The position numbers were made by a program, and so were the translations under genes. Below, piece by piece: positions 51,738-60,360 of a stretch of DNA of 64,000 nt. The notes below the pieces were generated by a model, which saw only the letters and a list, made by a program, of their open reading frames with translations, was not told where the DNA came from and searched no databases. The number at the start of each line of letters is the position of its first letter. The stretch's first letter is position 1. Origin of the DNA: Alistipes sp. (GTDB taxonomy: Bacteria; Bacillota; Clostridia; Oscillospirales; Ruminococcaceae); contig JAMPAJ010000001.1 in assembly GCA_023667265.1 (NCBI GenBank), positions 1,417,151 through 1,481,150 on the forward strand, given 5' to 3'.

Positions 51738-52619
51738 CTATTCCCTCACAGGCGGCATTTCCAGAGTTACGCGCCCGAGCTTTCCGCTGCGAAATTCGTC
51801 AAGAACGGTTATTGCAGCTCTTTCATAGTTTATCTCACCGCCGGAGATCACCATGCCGCGCTTTCTGCCCACAGCCTCCAGCAGCTCAAGTCCGCTCTCT
51901 CCGCCTTTAAGCTCAAGACGGTAGCGTTCCGCAAGCGCCTGGGGATAGCTTTCTGCAAGATGGGAAAGCAGCTTCATTGCAAGAGTCTCGACATCCAGGA
52001 TATCGTCGCTTATTGCCCCGGTGAAAGCAAGACGTACAGCAGCCGTCTGATCCTCAAACTTCGGCCAGAGCACGCCTGGCATATCGAGAAGCTCCGTATT
52101 GTCCTTGAGCTTTACCCACTGCTTGACCCTTGTAACTCCGGGTCTGTCCTCGACCTTGGCACGCTTTCCGCCTGCAAGACGATTTATCAGCGAGCTTTTG
52201 CCCACATTCGGTATGCCCAGTATCATCAGCCGCACAGGCGCACCTGTCATTCCGCTTCTTTCGCGCTTTTCCATAAGCTCTTTAAGAACCGTAGATCTCA
52301 GCGTCGGAAGCAGCTTATTTATGCCCTTTCCCGACTTGCAGTCAACGGCAAGAGCAGTCACATTGTCCTTTTTAAAATAATTTATCCAGACTCCCGTGGC
52401 ATTTGCGTCTGCCAGGTCGCACTTATTAAGCAGGACTATCCGCGGCTTCGACGCCGTCATTTTGTCCATTTCAGGATTCCGGCTGCTCAGCGGGGTACGC
52501 GCGTCGATGATCTCCACTACCGCGTCCACCAGCTTCAGGTTGGCGGCTATGGCACGTCTCGTCTTAGCCATATGCCCCGGAAACCACTGGATAACCTTCA
52601 TATCTATGTTATTTTCCAA
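51738..52619 (-). CDS. rbgA: Ribosome biogenesis GTPase
   Basis: YlqF/RbgA GTPase that acts late in 50S subunit assembly. The G motifs are circularly permuted: NKCD (about 65) comes before GIPNVGKSSLINRL and DMPGVLWP. The N-terminal IQWFPGHMAKTRRA is the family mark. AGGAG 6 nt upstream selects a TTG start at 52619 (293 aa). The ATG six codons later has no ribosome site. Confidence 0.95.
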   Translation of the reverse strand: MENNIDMKVIQWFPGHMAKTRRAIAANLKLVDAVVEIIDARTPLSSRNPEMDKMTASKPRIVLLNKCDLADANATGVWINYFKKDNVTALAVDCKSGKGINKLLPTLRSTVLKELMEKRERSGMTGAPVRLMILGIPNVGKSSLINRLAGGKRAKVEDRPGVTRVKQWVKLKDNTELLDMPGVLWPKFEDQTAAVRLAFTGAISDDILDVETLAMKLLSHLAESYPQALAERYRLELKGGESGLELLEAVGRKRGMVISGGEINYERAAITVLDEFRSGKLGRVTLEMPPVRE

Positions 52620-52634
52620 ATTATTCTCCTGCCT

Positions 52635-53231
52635 TTATTCTGGAATATCAATAGTCGGAAACAGCCTCAGCAGCACCTTGCCGACTATGCAGTCCACCGG
52701 AACAAGCCCTATATCACCGGAACGGCTGTCCTTCGACACCGATCGGTTATCGCCCATTACGAAAACGCAGTCCTCGGGAATGACAATAGGATAGCTGCCC
52801 GTAAATCCGCCCTCATCCAGATGCGTCAGTCCAAGCTCAAGATACGGCTCACGGACTCTTTCGCCGTCCACGTATACCACGCCGGCAGCAAAGTCTATAT
52901 CCAGCTTCTGACCCTCCACGGCAATGATCCGCTTCACAATACACTGTCCCGTGCCCTTTTTCTCCAGCATAGAGCCTTCCTCGCCGGGCACTACCTTCCT
53001 GTCGCTGTTCAGCACTACTATGTCGCCCTGCTCAGGCTCATTATAGAACATTCTGATGATGACCTTGTCGCCGTCGGCCAGGGTATTCAGCATTGAATCG
53101 CCTCTTACCGCCGCAATACCCAACACGTATGTGAACAGGAGCAGAACTATGAACATCGTTATGATGAGCATTTCAATGAACTCGGTCACAGAACTGAGAA
53201 TTCTTCTGCCAAGTCCTTTTCTTCCGCTCAT
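52635..53231 (-). CDS. lepB: Signal peptidase I (second copy)
   Basis: Type I signal peptidase with a single N-terminal membrane anchor (about 18-40). The catalytic Ser lies in RGDSMLNTL and Lys in CIVKRIIAVEG. The C-terminal GDNRSVSKDSR block is conserved. The 198-residue size fits short Gram-positive SipS forms. It lies 3 bp downstream of a longer paralogue. Confidence 0.95.
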   Translation of the reverse strand: MSGRKGLGRRILSSVTEFIEMLIITMFIVLLLFTYVLGIAAVRGDSMLNTLADGDKVIIRMFYNEPEQGDIVVLNSDRKVVPGEEGSMLEKKGTGQCIVKRIIAVEGQKLDIDFAAGVVYVDGERVREPYLELGLTHLDEGGFTGSYPIVIPEDCVFVMGDNRSVSKDSRSGDIGLVPVDCIVGKVLLRLFPTIDIPE

Positions 53232-53234
53232 GTC

Positions 53235-53966
53235 TTAACCCTTGTAGGAATCAGTGAGAATTTCAAACTCGCTGAGCGGCGCATATTTGATTATCGCCTT
53301 TCCGTAGATCTGATCCTTCTTTATTAGTCCGACGCTTGCCGCACGGCTGTCTGTAGAATGATTTCTGTTGTCTCCCATTACGAAGTAATAGCCCTCGGGA
53401 ATGGTTATGGGATACTGAGCGTCAAATCCGCCAAGTCCCTCTGTTGTAGAATTCGGAGCGATGTACGGCTCGTCGAGCACCTTTCCGTCAACGATGACCT
53501 TACCGTCTCTTATATCCACGGTCTGTCCGCCGACAGCGATGACCCTCTTGATGATACATTCGTTGAGAGAGGGTCTGCCTTCAGGAACATAGGGATCTCC
53601 ATTCTCGTCCAGAAGATAGTTCTTGTCCTTGTTGATAACAAGAATATCACCGTAATCAATACCGAAATAAATCGTCGTCATAAACACCTTATCGGTCGGA
53701 TCAGTGTTGTTATTTACGCTTTTATTAAGAGTCGGCACCATTGATCTGCCCACAATATTCACCGGGTGAAGGATGTAGGTAAATATCAGCATGATAGCAA
53801 ACACGGTTATAATAGTTGATTCAACTATGTCGACCAGATCCCGGGTAAACTTATCTTTTTTCTTTTCAGCCTCTTTTTCCTTTGCTGACTCATCGGAGCT
53901 TACGGACTCCTCCTCCGCTTCTGCTTCCAGCTCTTCATTTTCAGCGATCTCTTTATTCTCGTCCAT
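53235..53966 (-). CDS. lepB: Signal peptidase I (first copy)
   Basis: A 243-residue type I signal peptidase. A cytoplasmic, highly acidic N-terminal extension of about 40 residues (DENKEIAENEELEAEAEEE) precedes the membrane anchor. The catalytic Ser is in VGRSMVPTL, Lys in IIKRVIAVGGQ, and GDNRNHSTDSR follows. It is tandem with the second copy. The order rplS-lepB-rbgA-rnhB-yraN is typical of Firmicutes. Confidence 0.95.
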   Translation of the reverse strand: MDENKEIAENEELEAEAEEESVSSDESAKEKEAEKKKDKFTRDLVDIVESTIITVFAIMLIFTYILHPVNIVGRSMVPTLNKSVNNNTDPTDKVFMTTIYFGIDYGDILVINKDKNYLLDENGDPYVPEGRPSLNECIIKRVIAVGGQTVDIRDGKVIVDGKVLDEPYIAPNSTTEGLGGFDAQYPITIPEGYYFVMGDNRNHSTDSRAASVGLIKKDQIYGKAIIKYAPLSEFEILTDSYKG

Positions 53967-54174
53967 TTCTTACCTCACTGTTTCTATCGGCGCTGCGACC
54001 GCAGACGCAAATTCAAAAAAATAGCAAAAAAGGGACATTCATGTCCCCGGAAATTTTTGCAGCAGCGGACAGACCTTACTGCGATCAGGCGGTGTTTTAT
54101 CATATGCCCGACACACGGACACGCATCACACGCCATAATCTCCGCATCCGGTCCGCCCCGTCTGCACCGCATTT

Positions 54175-54519
54175 TTAGCGGATCTGCTCCTTAACCTTAG
54201 CAGCCTTGCCGACTCTGTCTCTGAGGTAGTACAGCTTAGCTCTGCGAACCTTACCGTATCTTACGACCTCGACCTTGTCAACAACAGGTGAGTGGAGAGG
54301 GAAAACTCTCTCGATACCGCAGCCGTGAGCAACACGTCTTACAGTAAATGTCTCGCTGATGCCGCCGTGCTTCTTAGCAATAACAGTACCCTCGAAAACC
54401 TGAATACGGCTCTTGTCGCCTTCCTTGATACGTACATGAACCTTGATAGTGTCACCTACGTTGAACTGGGGAACGTTTTCCTTCATGCTTGATTCGCTGA
54501 TTAACTTGAGTGCATCCAT
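54175..54519 (-). CDS. rplS: 50S ribosomal protein L19
   Basis: The 114-residue protein matches L19: [53 protein letters not shown] and a C-terminal basic [16 protein letters not shown] precedes the ATG. A ~180-nt leader with multiple hairpins lies upstream. Confidence 0.98.
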   Translation of the reverse strand: MDALKLISESSMKENVPQFNVGDTIKVHVRIKEGDKSRIQVFEGTVIAKKHGGISETFTVRRVAHGCGIERVFPLHSPVVDKVEVVRYGKVRRAKLYYLRDRVGKAAKVKEQIR

Positions 54520-54700
54520 TTTAATTTCCTCCTGAATTTCCGAACATTCTTGACCGCCCGAGGAGATCGGTTCAGCATACCGACTGCATCGGGAAAATTA
54601 TGTGCCGCCTTGACGGCTGTAACGGACAGCGGACTGCTCGATTTAATGTCTTTCGGCATTAACCCTCATCTGCAAAACGCAGACGGATTACAAATGCTCA
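54520..54700 (-). ncRNA. rplS leader with multiple hairpins
   Basis: Between promoter and L19 the minus strand can form at least five small hairpins: TCTGC/GCAGA, TTAATG/CATTAA, GCCG/CGGC, CCGA/TCGG and a second CCGA/TCGG near the gene. Autoregulatory L19 leaders are known in Bacillus-group bacteria. Whether this one belongs to that family was not tested. Confidence 0.5.
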
Positions 54701-54703
54701 ATT

Positions 54704-54732
54704 ATTATAACATACTTTGAAGAAAAAAGCAA
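54704..54732 (-). promoter_or_regulatory. rplS promoter
   Basis: On the minus strand TTGCTT (54727-54732), 17 nt, then TATAAT (54704-54709) with extended TG. Confidence 0.85.
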
Positions 54733-54738
54733 GTCTTT

Positions 54739-55401
54739 TTAAGAAAATTTTTCATTATTTTCACACAAAATTCCAAGACGGCGGATATTCCGGGCTTCAA
54801 AGGGAATATCCGAGGCATTTTTCAGCGCGTCGAAAAACAGAGTCGGGTTGTAATTCGTCTGAGTTCCGGCAGGAAGCCGCATTTTCATATCGACGGAAGC
54901 TCCGTTGAGCTGACATGACAGCACCTCCATATCCGGCTTTATGTCGACTGTTTTAATGCCCTTTTTCGTCTTTTTCTCCACGCATATCTCCGGAGCGGCA
55001 AGCAGCTCCTGCACAGCGCAGTGAAGCTCCTCTGCCCTGTCCGAAGCCAATGAGAAGCAAAATTCGGCTCTGGCGATCGCGGTTATCTTCTTAACCTGCG
55101 GTGCAACGGAGACTATCCTCATACCCTCGGGCATAACGGCATTAAGCCTGTCACGTATTTCCTCCGCCGGCATTCCGTCGTCTGTGATGTTGAAATCCAT
55201 TATTTCACAGCTGCTCTCAAATCCCAGCGACAAGGCAAGCGCGAAGCTGTAATACGGATGCGGATTGAAGCCCTCCGTATACCATACCGGAAGCTTTGAA
55301 CGTCTGAAAATCCTCAGCATACAGCGGTTCAGGTCAAGGTGAGAAATATATTTCGCCCTGCCTGTCTTTTCAAATACAGCTCTCAGTCTTTGCAAAAACA
55401 T
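54739..55401 (-). CDS. Radical-SAM-associated protein (DUF2344, TIGR03936)
   Basis: A 220-residue protein of the DUF2344 family, with YISHLDLNRCMLRIFRRS and the conserved EGFNPHPYYSFALALSLG. It regularly follows or is fused to a B12-binding radical SAM enzyme, and here it overlaps that gene by 19 nt. The exact role is not known; an RNA-related modification has been suggested from its neighbourhood near ribosomal genes. Confidence 0.9.
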   Translation of the reverse strand: MFLQRLRAVFEKTGRAKYISHLDLNRCMLRIFRRSKLPVWYTEGFNPHPYYSFALALSLGFESSCEIMDFNITDDGMPAEEIRDRLNAVMPEGMRIVSVAPQVKKITAIARAEFCFSLASDRAEELHCAVQELLAAPEICVEKKTKKGIKTVDIKPDMEVLSCQLNGASVDMKMRLPAGTQTNYNPTLFFDALKNASDIPFEARNIRRLGILCENNEKFS

Positions 55402-57233
55402 TCCCTCCCAACTGCCTTATTTACGCCGCAGCCGGAGCATCTCTGCCGGCAGTTCGGCGTTGTGACGGACTTATGCGCCGTCTTGTTCTCGCGGATATAA
55501 AATTCCTTTGAAACTAAATAATCCAGGTAATCCCAGGGCAGTATCTCGTCAAACTCAAACCGCCTGTTCGCATAAAAGCCCGGATCTACGCCGCATTCCT
55601 CAAAGGCTTCTATCCACGTATCAAACTTATAATGCTCGCTCCAGCTGTCGAACTTGCAGCCCTTTTTCCAAGCGGCATATATCACCTTGCAGAGCCGCCT
55701 GTCGCCTTTCGCGAGAACGGCTTCAAGCAGGCTGACGTTTGGGTCGTGGTAGCTTACCTTTATTTTCTTCGACTTGACTGAATCCAGCAGCAGCTTCTGC
55801 TTGCGCTCGATCTCAGCCCGGGTGTCCTGGGGCTCGAACTGGAAGGGCGTGAAGGGCTTAGGCACGAACGTCGCGCAGCTTACGGAGATCTGCGGACTTC
55901 TGCCCTTAGGACGATTTTCCGTTGCGTAATACAGGTCAAGTATACGCTGCGCAAGCTCGGCAATGCCGATAATATCCTCGTCAGTTTCTGTGGGAAGTCC
56001 CATCATGAAGTACAGCTTAACGCTGCTGTAGCCGCCTGCAAAGGCAATCCTACAGGTGCTCATTATCTCCTCCTCGCTGACGTTCTTGTTTATAACGTCG
56101 CGAAGCCGCTGAGTTCCGGCTTCCGCCGCAAAGGTCAGTCCGCTTTTCCGCACTTTTTTTATTTTCTCCAGCAGAGACTCCGAAAAATTGTCCACACGTA
56201 AAGACGGCAGGGAGAGATTTATGCGCTCCCCCGCCGTATAGTCAATAAGCTTCGTCAGCATATCGTCGATCTCAGAGTGGTCACTGGTGCTGAGGGAGGC
56301 AAGGGAGACCTCGTCATATCCGGTATTTTCGCAAAGGCATTTTGTCTCGCTGTAGATCGTGTCGGGAGTTTTTTCCCGGAAAGGACGGTAAATAAAGCCC
56401 GCCTGGCAGAAACGGCAGCCTCGTATGCAGCCTCTCAGCACCTCTACCGACACACGGTCGTGGACGATCTCGGTAAACGGAACTACAAAATTCTCCGGAT
56501 AGAATACCTTGTCGAAATCCTTGATTATACGCTTTTTTATGGTCGCAGGCGCGTTTTCTGTCACATTGAGCCTGCTTACAGTACCATCCTCATTGTAGTC
56601 GAAGCTGTACAGGGACGGAACATAAATTCCCTCGATCTGAGCCGCCTTGACCAGAAATTCCCTGCGGCTTGCACCCTGCTTTTTCATTTCATTGTAAAGA
56701 TCGAGCAGTTCGAGATTGACCTCCTCGCCCTCCCCCAGAATGAAAAGGTCGAAAAAGTCCGCAAGAGGCTCAGGATTGCAGACGCACGGCCCTCCCGCAA
56801 CAACTATCTGCGTCAGCTCGGGCGTTCTGTCCTTTGCCAGAACAGGTATTCCGGCAAGGTCAAGCATATTCAGCACGTTTGTGTATGACAGCTCGTACTG
56901 CATGGTAAAGCCGATGAAATCGAAATCCCTGATAGGGTCAAGAGATTCCAGGGCGTACAGCGGAATGTCATTCTCTCGCATGATCTTCTCAAAATCAATA
57001 TCCGGAGCAAAGCACCGCTCGCACCAGTAATTCTCACGCTGATTCGTCAGTGAATAAAGAATTTTCATGCCTATGTGGGACATTCCTATATCATATGTAT
57101 CAGGAAAGCAGAATGCAAAACGCACGTCCACCTTGGACTTGTCCTTGATAATGCTGCCCACCTCTCCGCCAATATAGCGCGAGGGCTTCTGCACCTCCAG
57201 AAGATGCTTTTCTATTTTATCTTTCAGATTCAT
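55383..57233 (-). CDS. B12-binding-domain radical SAM protein (TIGR03960)
   Basis: A 616-residue enzyme with an N-terminal B12-binding-like region (FCFPDTYDIGMSHIGMKILY). The radical SAM cluster motif is RGCIRGCRFCQAG (C-x3-C-x2-C). The C-terminal part ends with a Cys-rich tail, CRQRCSGCGVNK. Such proteins pair with the DUF2344 protein, as seen here; the substrate is unknown. It overlaps the cytidine deaminase start by 4 nt. Confidence 0.92.
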   Translation of the reverse strand: MNLKDKIEKHLLEVQKPSRYIGGEVGSIIKDKSKVDVRFAFCFPDTYDIGMSHIGMKILYSLTNQRENYWCERCFAPDIDFEKIMRENDIPLYALESLDPIRDFDFIGFTMQYELSYTNVLNMLDLAGIPVLAKDRTPELTQIVVAGGPCVCNPEPLADFFDLFILGEGEEVNLELLDLYNEMKKQGASRREFLVKAAQIEGIYVPSLYSFDYNEDGTVSRLNVTENAPATIKKRIIKDFDKVFYPENFVVPFTEIVHDRVSVEVLRGCIRGCRFCQAGFIYRPFREKTPDTIYSETKCLCENTGYDEVSLASLSTSDHSEIDDMLTKLIDYTAGERINLSLPSLRVDNFSESLLEKIKKVRKSGLTFAAEAGTQRLRDVINKNVSEEEIMSTCRIAFAGGYSSVKLYFMMGLPTETDEDIIGIAELAQRILDLYYATENRPKGRSPQISVSCATFVPKPFTPFQFEPQDTRAEIERKQKLLLDSVKSKKIKVSYHDPNVSLLEAVLAKGDRRLCKVIYAAWKKGCKFDSWSEHYKFDTWIEAFEECGVDPGFYANRRFEFDEILPWDYLDYLVSKEFYIRENKTAHKSVTTPNCRQRCSGCGVNKAVGRECFCKD

Positions 57234-57640
57234 TTCAAATTCTCCTTGGTAAAGCCTATAGGCATGAGATCCGACAGCTTATGCACACCGTCGGCTACTA
57301 TGACCGGGAAATCGCCGCTGCAAAACTCTCCGAGCACCTGGAGACAGGCTCCGCAGGGGCAGCATGGCTTTGAAAAATCATTAACGGCGCTTCCGGCAAC
57401 GGCAATTGCGGCAAATTCTCTCACGCCCTCGGAAACAGCCTTGAAAACAGCCGTACGCTCGGCGCATACGGTCAAGGAATAGGACGAATTTTCAATGTTA
57501 CAGCCTGTGTAAACACGTCCGTCCGCAGAAAGAAGCGCCGCACCGACATGAAATCCCGAATAGTCTGAATACGCTCTTCCGGACGCTGTCACAGCAGCCT
57601 TAAACAGCTCGTCATACAGCCTTTCACTCATTTCTGCCAC
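57230..57640 (-). CDS. cdd: Cytidine deaminase
   Basis: Salvage enzyme that deaminates cytidine and deoxycytidine. The 136-residue protein has FHVGAALLS, the zinc/catalytic [12 protein letters not shown] (C-A-E) and the PCGACLQVL zinc pair. Length is as for small tetrameric forms. It overlaps the DUF896 gene by 17 nt. Confidence 0.96.
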   Translation of the reverse strand: MAEMSERLYDELFKAAVTASGRAYSDYSGFHVGAALLSADGRVYTGCNIENSSYSLTVCAERTAVFKAVSEGVREFAAIAVAGSAVNDFSKPCCPCGACLQVLGEFCSGDFPVIVADGVHKLSDLMPIGFTKENLK

Positions 57641-57839
57641 CGCCGCTTCTGACCTTAGTCTTTTTTCCGTCGGGAGTCATTATATATGTATTTTCGAGAG
57701 TTGCCGCAAGATTTCCCGTAACAGCTCTTCTGTATTCGTTCCGCAGCTCGGTCTGTTCAGCTTTTTCAGCCTCCGTCAGCCCGATCGTCTTTGATTTTCT
57801 CGCAAGCTCGTTTATCCTGTCGATTTTTTTCTGTTCCAT
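57624..57839 (-). CDS. DUF896 (YnzC/YneR-type) small protein
   Basis: A 71-residue protein. The DUF896 signature is [22 protein letters not shown] followed by LRNEYR and a TPDGKK segment. Family members are small helical proteins of unclear role, one of them in the Bacillus SOS region. It is the first gene of the operon leading to cdd and the radical SAM genes. A foldback element lies immediately upstream. Confidence 0.85.
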   Translation of the reverse strand: MEQKKIDRINELARKSKTIGLTEAEKAEQTELRNEYRRAVTGNLAATLENTYIMTPDGKKTKVRSGGGRNE

Positions 57840-57870
57840 TTCACACCTCCGGAATCGGATTTTCGTTTAT

Positions 57871-58042
57871 GGCAACACCGCACAAAGATTGTGCGGCAGA
57901 TGCGCAGTCGAATTTTTCGTCAGGTTGCATAAAAACGACGCAGACATACTGTCGTATGTCAAGGAGTTTTTGTGTAAGATGACGGAAAATTCGCAAGCAG
58001 ATGACGTGCAAAGTCGTCAGACGTGCTTTGTGCGGTGTTGCC
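57871..58042. mobile_element. Foldback MITE-like element, copy B
   Basis: A 172-bp element with perfect 17-bp terminal inverted repeats (GGCAACACCGCACAAAG) and perfect 4-bp direct repeats TTAT outside (57867-57870 and 58043-58046). The inside is a nested imperfect hairpin: TCGAATTTTTCGTCA with its partner near 57985, AAAAAC with GTTTTT, and a central GACATAC-TGTC-GTATGTC. No ORF is encoded. Its right end forms the last codons of the gene at 58017. Confidence 0.92.
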
Positions 58043-58490
58043 TTATATACTTATCAAGTATTTCTGCCGCTGTCCGCACAAATTTAATACATGGTCTTAC
58101 CTTGTAATACTGCTCTGTACGCTGCTCCGGCACGGGGTCGGTATTCACTTTCAGGTTTTTCAGCAGTTCCATGCAGCAGATAGTTCCGTGTATCTCCTTA
58201 AATTCGCCGGCAAGCTGCTGGATACGACGGTAATGCTCTGTCTTTTCTTCGATGTCGTTCCTGGAGCTGTAGCCGTAAAGCATCCCGGCAACCATGAACA
58301 TAGCCGAACAAGTACCGCAGGTCTGCCGCAGTCTGCCCATTCCTCCGCCGAATGACGAGGAAAGACGCAATGCAGCTTCATAGTCCATTCCGGTCACATC
58401 GGAAAACGCGGCAAATACCGCCTGCGCACAGTTTCGCCCCTCGGCAAAAAGACGGCAAGCCTCCTCGGCATGGTCAAATTTATCGTTCAC
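58017..58490 (-). CDS. C_GCAxxG_C_C family redox-type protein
   Basis: A 157-residue protein of the C_GCAxxG_C_C family, with NCAQAVFAAFSD, SFGGGMGRLRQTCGT and a later CC pair. Members are predicted metal- or redox-cofactor proteins of unknown substrate. It is separated by 1 nt from comF. The C-terminal residues QHRTKHV and the stop are supplied by the inserted element copy B, so the original C-terminus may have been altered. Confidence 0.85.
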   Translation of the reverse strand: MNDKFDHAEEACRLFAEGRNCAQAVFAAFSDVTGMDYEAALRLSSSFGGGMGRLRQTCGTCSAMFMVAGMLYGYSSRNDIEEKTEHYRRIQQLAGEFKEIHGTICCMELLKNLKVNTDPVPEQRTEQYYKVRPCIKFVRTAAEILDKYIRQHRTKHV

Positions 58491-59185
58491 TATACCTCAC
58501 CTCTTACGCTGTAGTTTTCCGGCGTTTTACAGCAGCAAGCACAGGAGATCCGCCCTGCTCCGCTTATTTTCAGTACGCGTGAGACCTCGCGCAGAGTGCT
58601 GCCTGTCGTACATACGTCGTCCAGCAAAATTATATTTCTGCCCCGGATAATATCTCCGTCTATCACCGTGAAGGCGTCCCTGAGATTAATTTCACGTTCC
58701 TGGCGGTTCAGATCCTTCTGCTCGGCAGTTTTTCTTGTTTTCACAACAATATCGCTGCGAACAGGGATATCGAGCTCTCGCCCAAGCTCCTTCGCAACAA
58801 GCTCAGCCTGATTGCAGCCGCGCCGTCTCCGGTCGCTTTTGTGCATCGGCACAGGAATTATCATATCCGGCTTTATCATAGGTATCACCGGTCTTATCAG
58901 CTCGCCAAGCGCCTTTCCGAAGGCGTATGGCGCGTTGCCGCAGACACCTTGTTTCATAAGCACCACGGCGGGCTTGATCTCGTTATTATATTCATATGCA
59001 GCAAAGAAATCGTCGGCGTCTGCTAAAGAAAAGCTGTCTTTCCAGACCGTCAGTCTGCTCCTGCATCCACCGCAGAAGCCCTCCTCCCGGGAAATAAATT
59101 CTCCGCAGACCGGACACCGCACGGGATATATAAGGTCGGCGGCGAAGCGCAGCAGCTTCGTCAGAAGTACATGAACAGCTGGCAC
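58490..59185 (-). CDS. comF: ComF-family phosphoribosyltransferase-like protein
   Basis: A 231-residue ComF-type protein. The N-terminal zinc motif is CPVCGEF with CGGC. The basic RRRGCNQAELVAKELG and the PRPP-binding LLDDVCTTGSTLRE are conserved. ComF acts in DNA uptake in Bacillus; in other bacteria its role is less clear. The GTG start at 59185 overlaps the methyltransferase gene and has a weak ribosome site. Confidence 0.9.
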   Translation of the reverse strand: MPAVHVLLTKLLRFAADLIYPVRCPVCGEFISREEGFCGGCRSRLTVWKDSFSLADADDFFAAYEYNNEIKPAVVLMKQGVCGNAPYAFGKALGELIRPVIPMIKPDMIIPVPMHKSDRRRRGCNQAELVAKELGRELDIPVRSDIVVKTRKTAEQKDLNRQEREINLRDAFTVIDGDIIRGRNIILLDDVCTTGSTLREVSRVLKISGAGRISCACCCKTPENYSVRGEV

Positions 59186-60276
59186 TTCATCATTCCGTTA
59201 TACAGCTTTCTGCGGCGTTTCGCCTCTGCGCCGAAAAACTGCTCGAACTGCTCGTGAGGCGATATAATATAGCTCTGCCTGTTTCCGCCGTGACCGAGAA
59301 CACGTCCCATCTGCCGATAGATATTCTCAGCCTCACGCAGCTCCAGAAGCCGCTCGCCGTAGGGAGGATTGCAGATGACCGTTGAATCCTCCGGCTGCAC
59401 AAACCTGGTTATATCCGCCTGTTCGATTTTCAGTCTGGATTTTATTCCGGCTTTATGAGCGTTATCCAAAGTCAGGGCAACGGCATCGTCGTCGATATCA
59501 AAGCCTATTCCGCGGAACGAAGCCGTTCTGTCCACGCCGTCAATGGCGCGCTTACGCTCCTCCTGCCAGATGCGGCTGTCCAGAGAAGCCCATTTTTCCG
59601 CTGCAAAACGCCTGTTTATACCAACCGGTATCTTCAGAGCCTTTAAAGCAGCCTCGATAAGAATTGTACCGCTTCCGCAGAACGGATCGCAGACGATCGA
59701 CTCCGGACGAACTCTTGCAAGGTCGACGATACCTGCCGCGAGAGTCTCTTTTATGGGCGCAGCGTTGGAATTTCTCCTGTAGCCGCGCTTGTGAAGTCCC
59801 ACGCCGCTTGTGTCCAGATAGATCGTCACCACGTCCTTTAAAATGCTGAATTGTATCTGAACCGCAGGACCTGTTTCGCTGAACCAGCTTACGCCGTATT
59901 TCGATTTCAGCCGCTCAACTGCCGCTTTCTTTATTATAGACTGGCAGTCCGGAACGCTGTGAAGCGCTGAATTAAGGGAATAGCCCTTGACCGGAAATGC
60001 GTCGTCGATACCGATAAAACGCTCCAGCTCGATAGAACGCACGCCCTGAAAGAGATCCTCAAAGGTCTCGGCGCGGAACTCCATAAGCTCAATAAGCACG
60101 CGCTCCGCCGTAGACAGGCAGATATTTGCCCTTGCCATGATATTTTCATCGCCGTCAAAGCTTATCTTTCCGTCGCTTACTCTCAGGTTCGTTCCGCCGA
60201 TTTTTGTAATTTCATATTTCAGCACGCTTTCCAGCCCGAAATGGCATGGACAGCAAAGTCTCAATTTCTCACTCAT
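59161..60276 (-). CDS. THUMP-domain RNA methyltransferase (RlmL/YpsC-like)
   Basis: A 371-residue rRNA guanine-N2 methyltransferase of the RlmL/YpsC group. The N-terminal THUMP region (about 1-155) is followed by the SAM domain, with VCDPFCGSGTILIEAA and the catalytic ICNPPYGERL. By family it methylates G2445-type positions in 23S rRNA; the exact base is inferred, not shown. Confidence 0.93.
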   Translation of the reverse strand: MSEKLRLCCPCHFGLESVLKYEITKIGGTNLRVSDGKISFDGDENIMARANICLSTAERVLIELMEFRAETFEDLFQGVRSIELERFIGIDDAFPVKGYSLNSALHSVPDCQSIIKKAAVERLKSKYGVSWFSETGPAVQIQFSILKDVVTIYLDTSGVGLHKRGYRRNSNAAPIKETLAAGIVDLARVRPESIVCDPFCGSGTILIEAALKALKIPVGINRRFAAEKWASLDSRIWQEERKRAIDGVDRTASFRGIGFDIDDDAVALTLDNAHKAGIKSRLKIEQADITRFVQPEDSTVICNPPYGERLLELREAENIYRQMGRVLGHGGNRQSYIISPHEQFEQFFGAEAKRRRKLYNGMMKCQLFMYF

Positions 60277-60360
60277 TTTCTTCTCCTGAAGCTTTATTCT
60301 GAAAAGAGGTCAGACGAAAGCCTCTCCAGTCTGTTTCATCTGACCTTTTTTACTAATTGA

